From contig JAUWHO010000023.1 in NCBI GenBank assembly GCA_030605835.1, positions 62,001 through 126,000 on the forward strand: 64,000 nt of DNA. The letters run 5' to 3'. Both the position numbers and the translations under genes were made by a program. The notes beneath the pieces are model-generated. The model was not told the DNA's origin. It saw only the letters and a program-made list of their open reading frames with translations, and made no database searches. This document shows positions 62,429 to 64,000 of this stretch, piece after piece. Position 1 is the stretch's first letter. The number at the start of each line of letters is the position of its first letter. Source of the DNA: Candidatus Zixiibacteriota bacterium (GTDB taxonomy: Bacteria > Zixibacteria > MSB-5A5 > DG-27).

Positions 62429-64000
62429 ATGAATTTTGCTAAGGCTCATTTGAAACTTATCTTTCTGGGGCTCGTATCCGTGGGGTTGCTTCTCGCGGGT
62501 TGTACCCACGAGACCACCGCCCCTCCAGGGAACCTGGCTCCGGAGACTTACGTCACCAGCTACCGGATCAACACCGATGCGGATTCCGGCAGCTACTATG
62601 GGGTGACGGTGTACTGGAAAGGTTCCGATCCCGACGGGGTGGTAGGCAGCTATCGTTTCCGGGTGACGGATCCGACTAACGCCGACACTGCCAACATCGA
62701 TCCCGATATCATGGATTGGCAGACGACGGGCGTCTCTGAGGTAACCTTCACTCTGCTTTTCTACGCGGAGAGGCAGGGACCGTATCTCTTCGAGGTGGCC
62801 GGCCAGGATAACTGGGGGAATTGGGACACCACCCCGGCATCGGTCAACATCGACCGCGGAAGCTACCAGGAGGGTAATTATCTTCCCACCACCTCTTTCC
62901 TCGCCAGACCTCCGGATGGAGCCCAGACGGGGCAGGGGGTCAGGTTTGTGCTGAAGGGAAGCGACATAGATGGCTCCGTGACGGCCTTCGAATACAGGAT
63001 GGACTACGACACCACCTGGCATTCGGTGGCGGCGGATATGGCCTCCGAGACCGCGGAGATAATCGTCACCGGTGTAACTGCCGGAGGACGCACCTTCGCC
63101 GTCAGGGCCAAGGATAATTTTGGCGGTGTCGATGCAAGTCCGCTGTCGGCCAGCTTCGAGGCACTGACCACCTTTACCCCGGAGTTCGCCTTCCCCTTTG
63201 TGGATGGCTTCTCCTATGTCGCCCCGGAGGATAATCCGGTCCTGGATACTGCCGCCATCGACTTGACCGTCGACGTGGAGTTCTACTACAGCGCCGTCGA
63301 GGAGATCTCCTACATCTTCACCGATACGACCGTGAACGACACCACCACCTGGGTCTCCAACGGCACCAACACCACCATTACGCTCACGAACGTGACCGCC
63401 AAAGATGGCTATCGCTTGTGGGTCAAGATTGAAGACGCGGCCTCAGTGGTCACCAGGCAGAGCGTGGACTTTAACCAGAAGGTTGTGAATTACGACCAGG
63501 GTATCCTCCTGGTGAACGGCGTCGATTGGGCTACATACGGGAGCGAGATTGTCAACATGTACAATGCCGAATCGACAGTCGGCGATCACAATGTTACCTG
63601 GTGGGATGTGTTCACGGTACCACCGGGAGCTGGCTATCCAGATAGCCTTGGCTCACCCTTAGGGATTGGCTCAATTCCGAGCTGGATATTCGACCCGCAG
63701 TATTTCAGCAGCATCGTTTGGATCGGCAACAATTACGCTGGTGATTTCCCGTTCTACGAGGAATCGGCTCCCTATCTGTTAGCGTACGTTGAGAACGGTG
63801 GCAATGTCATCTTAGGTTGCCGCTACGGAGCAAGCTTCTTCGATGAGGACAGCGATGACATCGCGGGGTTGGCGGAGTACTGTGGCACCAGCGATTGGTC
63901 TGGAACTGTTACCATCACCGACGCAAACCCCCTGGTTTCCACTACTTATGCCCCTGACATAGTCGATATAGGGGGCGCCGCCTCTCTAGCACAGATGTGC
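62429..64000 (+). CDS. FN3-containing lipoprotein, truncated by window end (not in ORF track)
   Basis: The frame starts at ATG 62429 after GATAGGAGGCAAAAG and is open to the window edge (524 codons visible). Residues 1-24 are a lipoprotein signal with lipobox 'LLLAGC'. Residues ~35-230 hold two immunoglobulin/FN3-like units ('YGVTVYWKGSDPDGVVGSYRFRV', 'GVRFVLKGSDIDGSVTAFEYRM'). From ~365 'QGILLVNGVDWATYGSEIVNMY' and 'YLLAYVENGGNVILGCR' resemble the glutamine-amidotransferase-like fold seen in secreted FCB proteins. Last gene of the envelope operon that is visible; role unknown. Confidence 0.8.
   Translation, partial: MNFAKAHLKLIFLGLVSVGLLLAGCTHETTAPPGNLAPETYVTSYRINTDADSGSYYGVTVYWKGSDPDGVVGSYRFRVTDPTNADTANIDPDIMDWQTTGVSEVTFTLLFYAERQGPYLFEVAGQDNWGNWDTTPASVNIDRGSYQEGNYLPTTSFLARPPDGAQTGQGVRFVLKGSDIDGSVTAFEYRMDYDTTWHSVAADMASETAEIIVTGVTAGGRTFAVRAKDNFGGVDASPLSASFEALTTFTPEFAFPFVDGFSYVAPEDNPVLDTAAIDLTVDVEFYYSAVEEISYIFTDTTVNDTTTWVSNGTNTTITLTNVTAKDGYRLWVKIEDAASVVTRQSVDFNQKVVNYDQGILLVNGVDWATYGSEIVNMYNAESTVGDHNVTWWDVFTVPPGAGYPDSLGSPLGIGSIPSWIFDPQYFSSIVWIGNNYAGDFPFYEESAPYLLAYVENGGNVILGCRYGASFFDEDSDDIAGLAEYCGTSDWSGTVTITDANPLVSTTYAPDIVDIGGAASLAQMC

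Noticed and set aside
62147-63022. 291-residue antisense ORF
   Set aside because: Spans two genuine plus-strand genes (PorV/Q end and lipoprotein start).

Overview
The window looks like chromosomal DNA of a Gram-negative, outer-membrane bacterium of the FCB (Fibrobacterota-Chlorobiota-Bacteroidota) group, probably one of its uncultured candidate lineages (Zixibacteria, KSB1 or Marinimicrobia-like). This rests on two or three secreted proteins with type IX secretion (T9SS) C-terminal sorting domains ('YPNPFN...GVYYYKL...'), a PorV/PorQ-type outer-membrane protein, a carboxypeptidase-like/TonB receptor and an LpxH-like lipid A enzyme. The lineage is inferred from gene content only; there is no rRNA or tRNA here.

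Layout. 1-1.35 kb: end of an alkaline-phosphatase-superfamily gene and a family 2 glycosyltransferase. 1.5-8.2 kb: two T9SS cargo proteins flanking rarA; the first joins a beta-propeller repeat array to a clostripain protease. 8.4-11.6 kb (minus strand): acyl-CoA dehydrogenase, etfB without etfA, and a lipoate ligase. 12.0-15.8 kb: flotillin, then an aminotransferase fused to an HPr-kinase-like P-loop domain. 16-16.9 kb: a candidate small RNA and a DUF169 gene. 17-22.2 kb: rpe, a proline peptidase, accB-pilT-accC. 22.2-26.6 kb: gcvH-gcvPA-thioredoxin/TPR lipoprotein-gcvPB. 26.6-28.5 kb: an AT-richer restriction-modification pair. 28.5-39.1 kb: housekeeping run of flavin reductase, tgt, yajC, def, fmt, DUF116, rng, murA and a large protease/TolB/outer-membrane-barrel fusion. 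39.2-43.1 kb: small-protein/retropepsin pair, an alkyltransferase-like gene, an OLD-family nuclease and a DUF58 protein. 43.3-50.9 kb: PHA regulator/phasin, comEA, a 25-residue membrane peptide, an NfeD-like gene, gyrA, hicBA, a cystathionine beta-synthase-like gene, a beta-helix protein and an unknown membrane protein. 51.1-55.9 kb: lpxH-like, coaE, transketolase, aminotransferase. 56.4-64 kb: an envelope operon of TonB receptor, secreted FN3 protein, PorV/Q protein and a truncated lipoprotein.

How genes fit together. The lipoate ligase could lipoylate GcvH for the glycine cleavage system; gcvT is not in the window. AccB and AccC form the biotin half of acetyl-CoA carboxylase. Def and Fmt are the formyl-methionine cycle. 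The last four genes resemble the outer-membrane/T9SS substrate operons of FCB bacteria.

Most notable non-coding signal. Intergenic spacers repeatedly contain a GTAG tetranucleotide abutting a perfect 7-8 bp hairpin, often as inverted pairs. In the best family (six copies at 24.0, 43.1 and 50.9-51.0 kb) flank and loop are constant (GGRTAG, CCTCYG) while the stem sequence changes with compensating base changes. This is the layout of REP/BIME elements moved by REP-associated Y1 transposases, but with divergent stems. A second signal is a promoter-hairpin-terminator unit at 15977-16072 (minus strand) that looks like a self-contained small RNA of about 60 nt.
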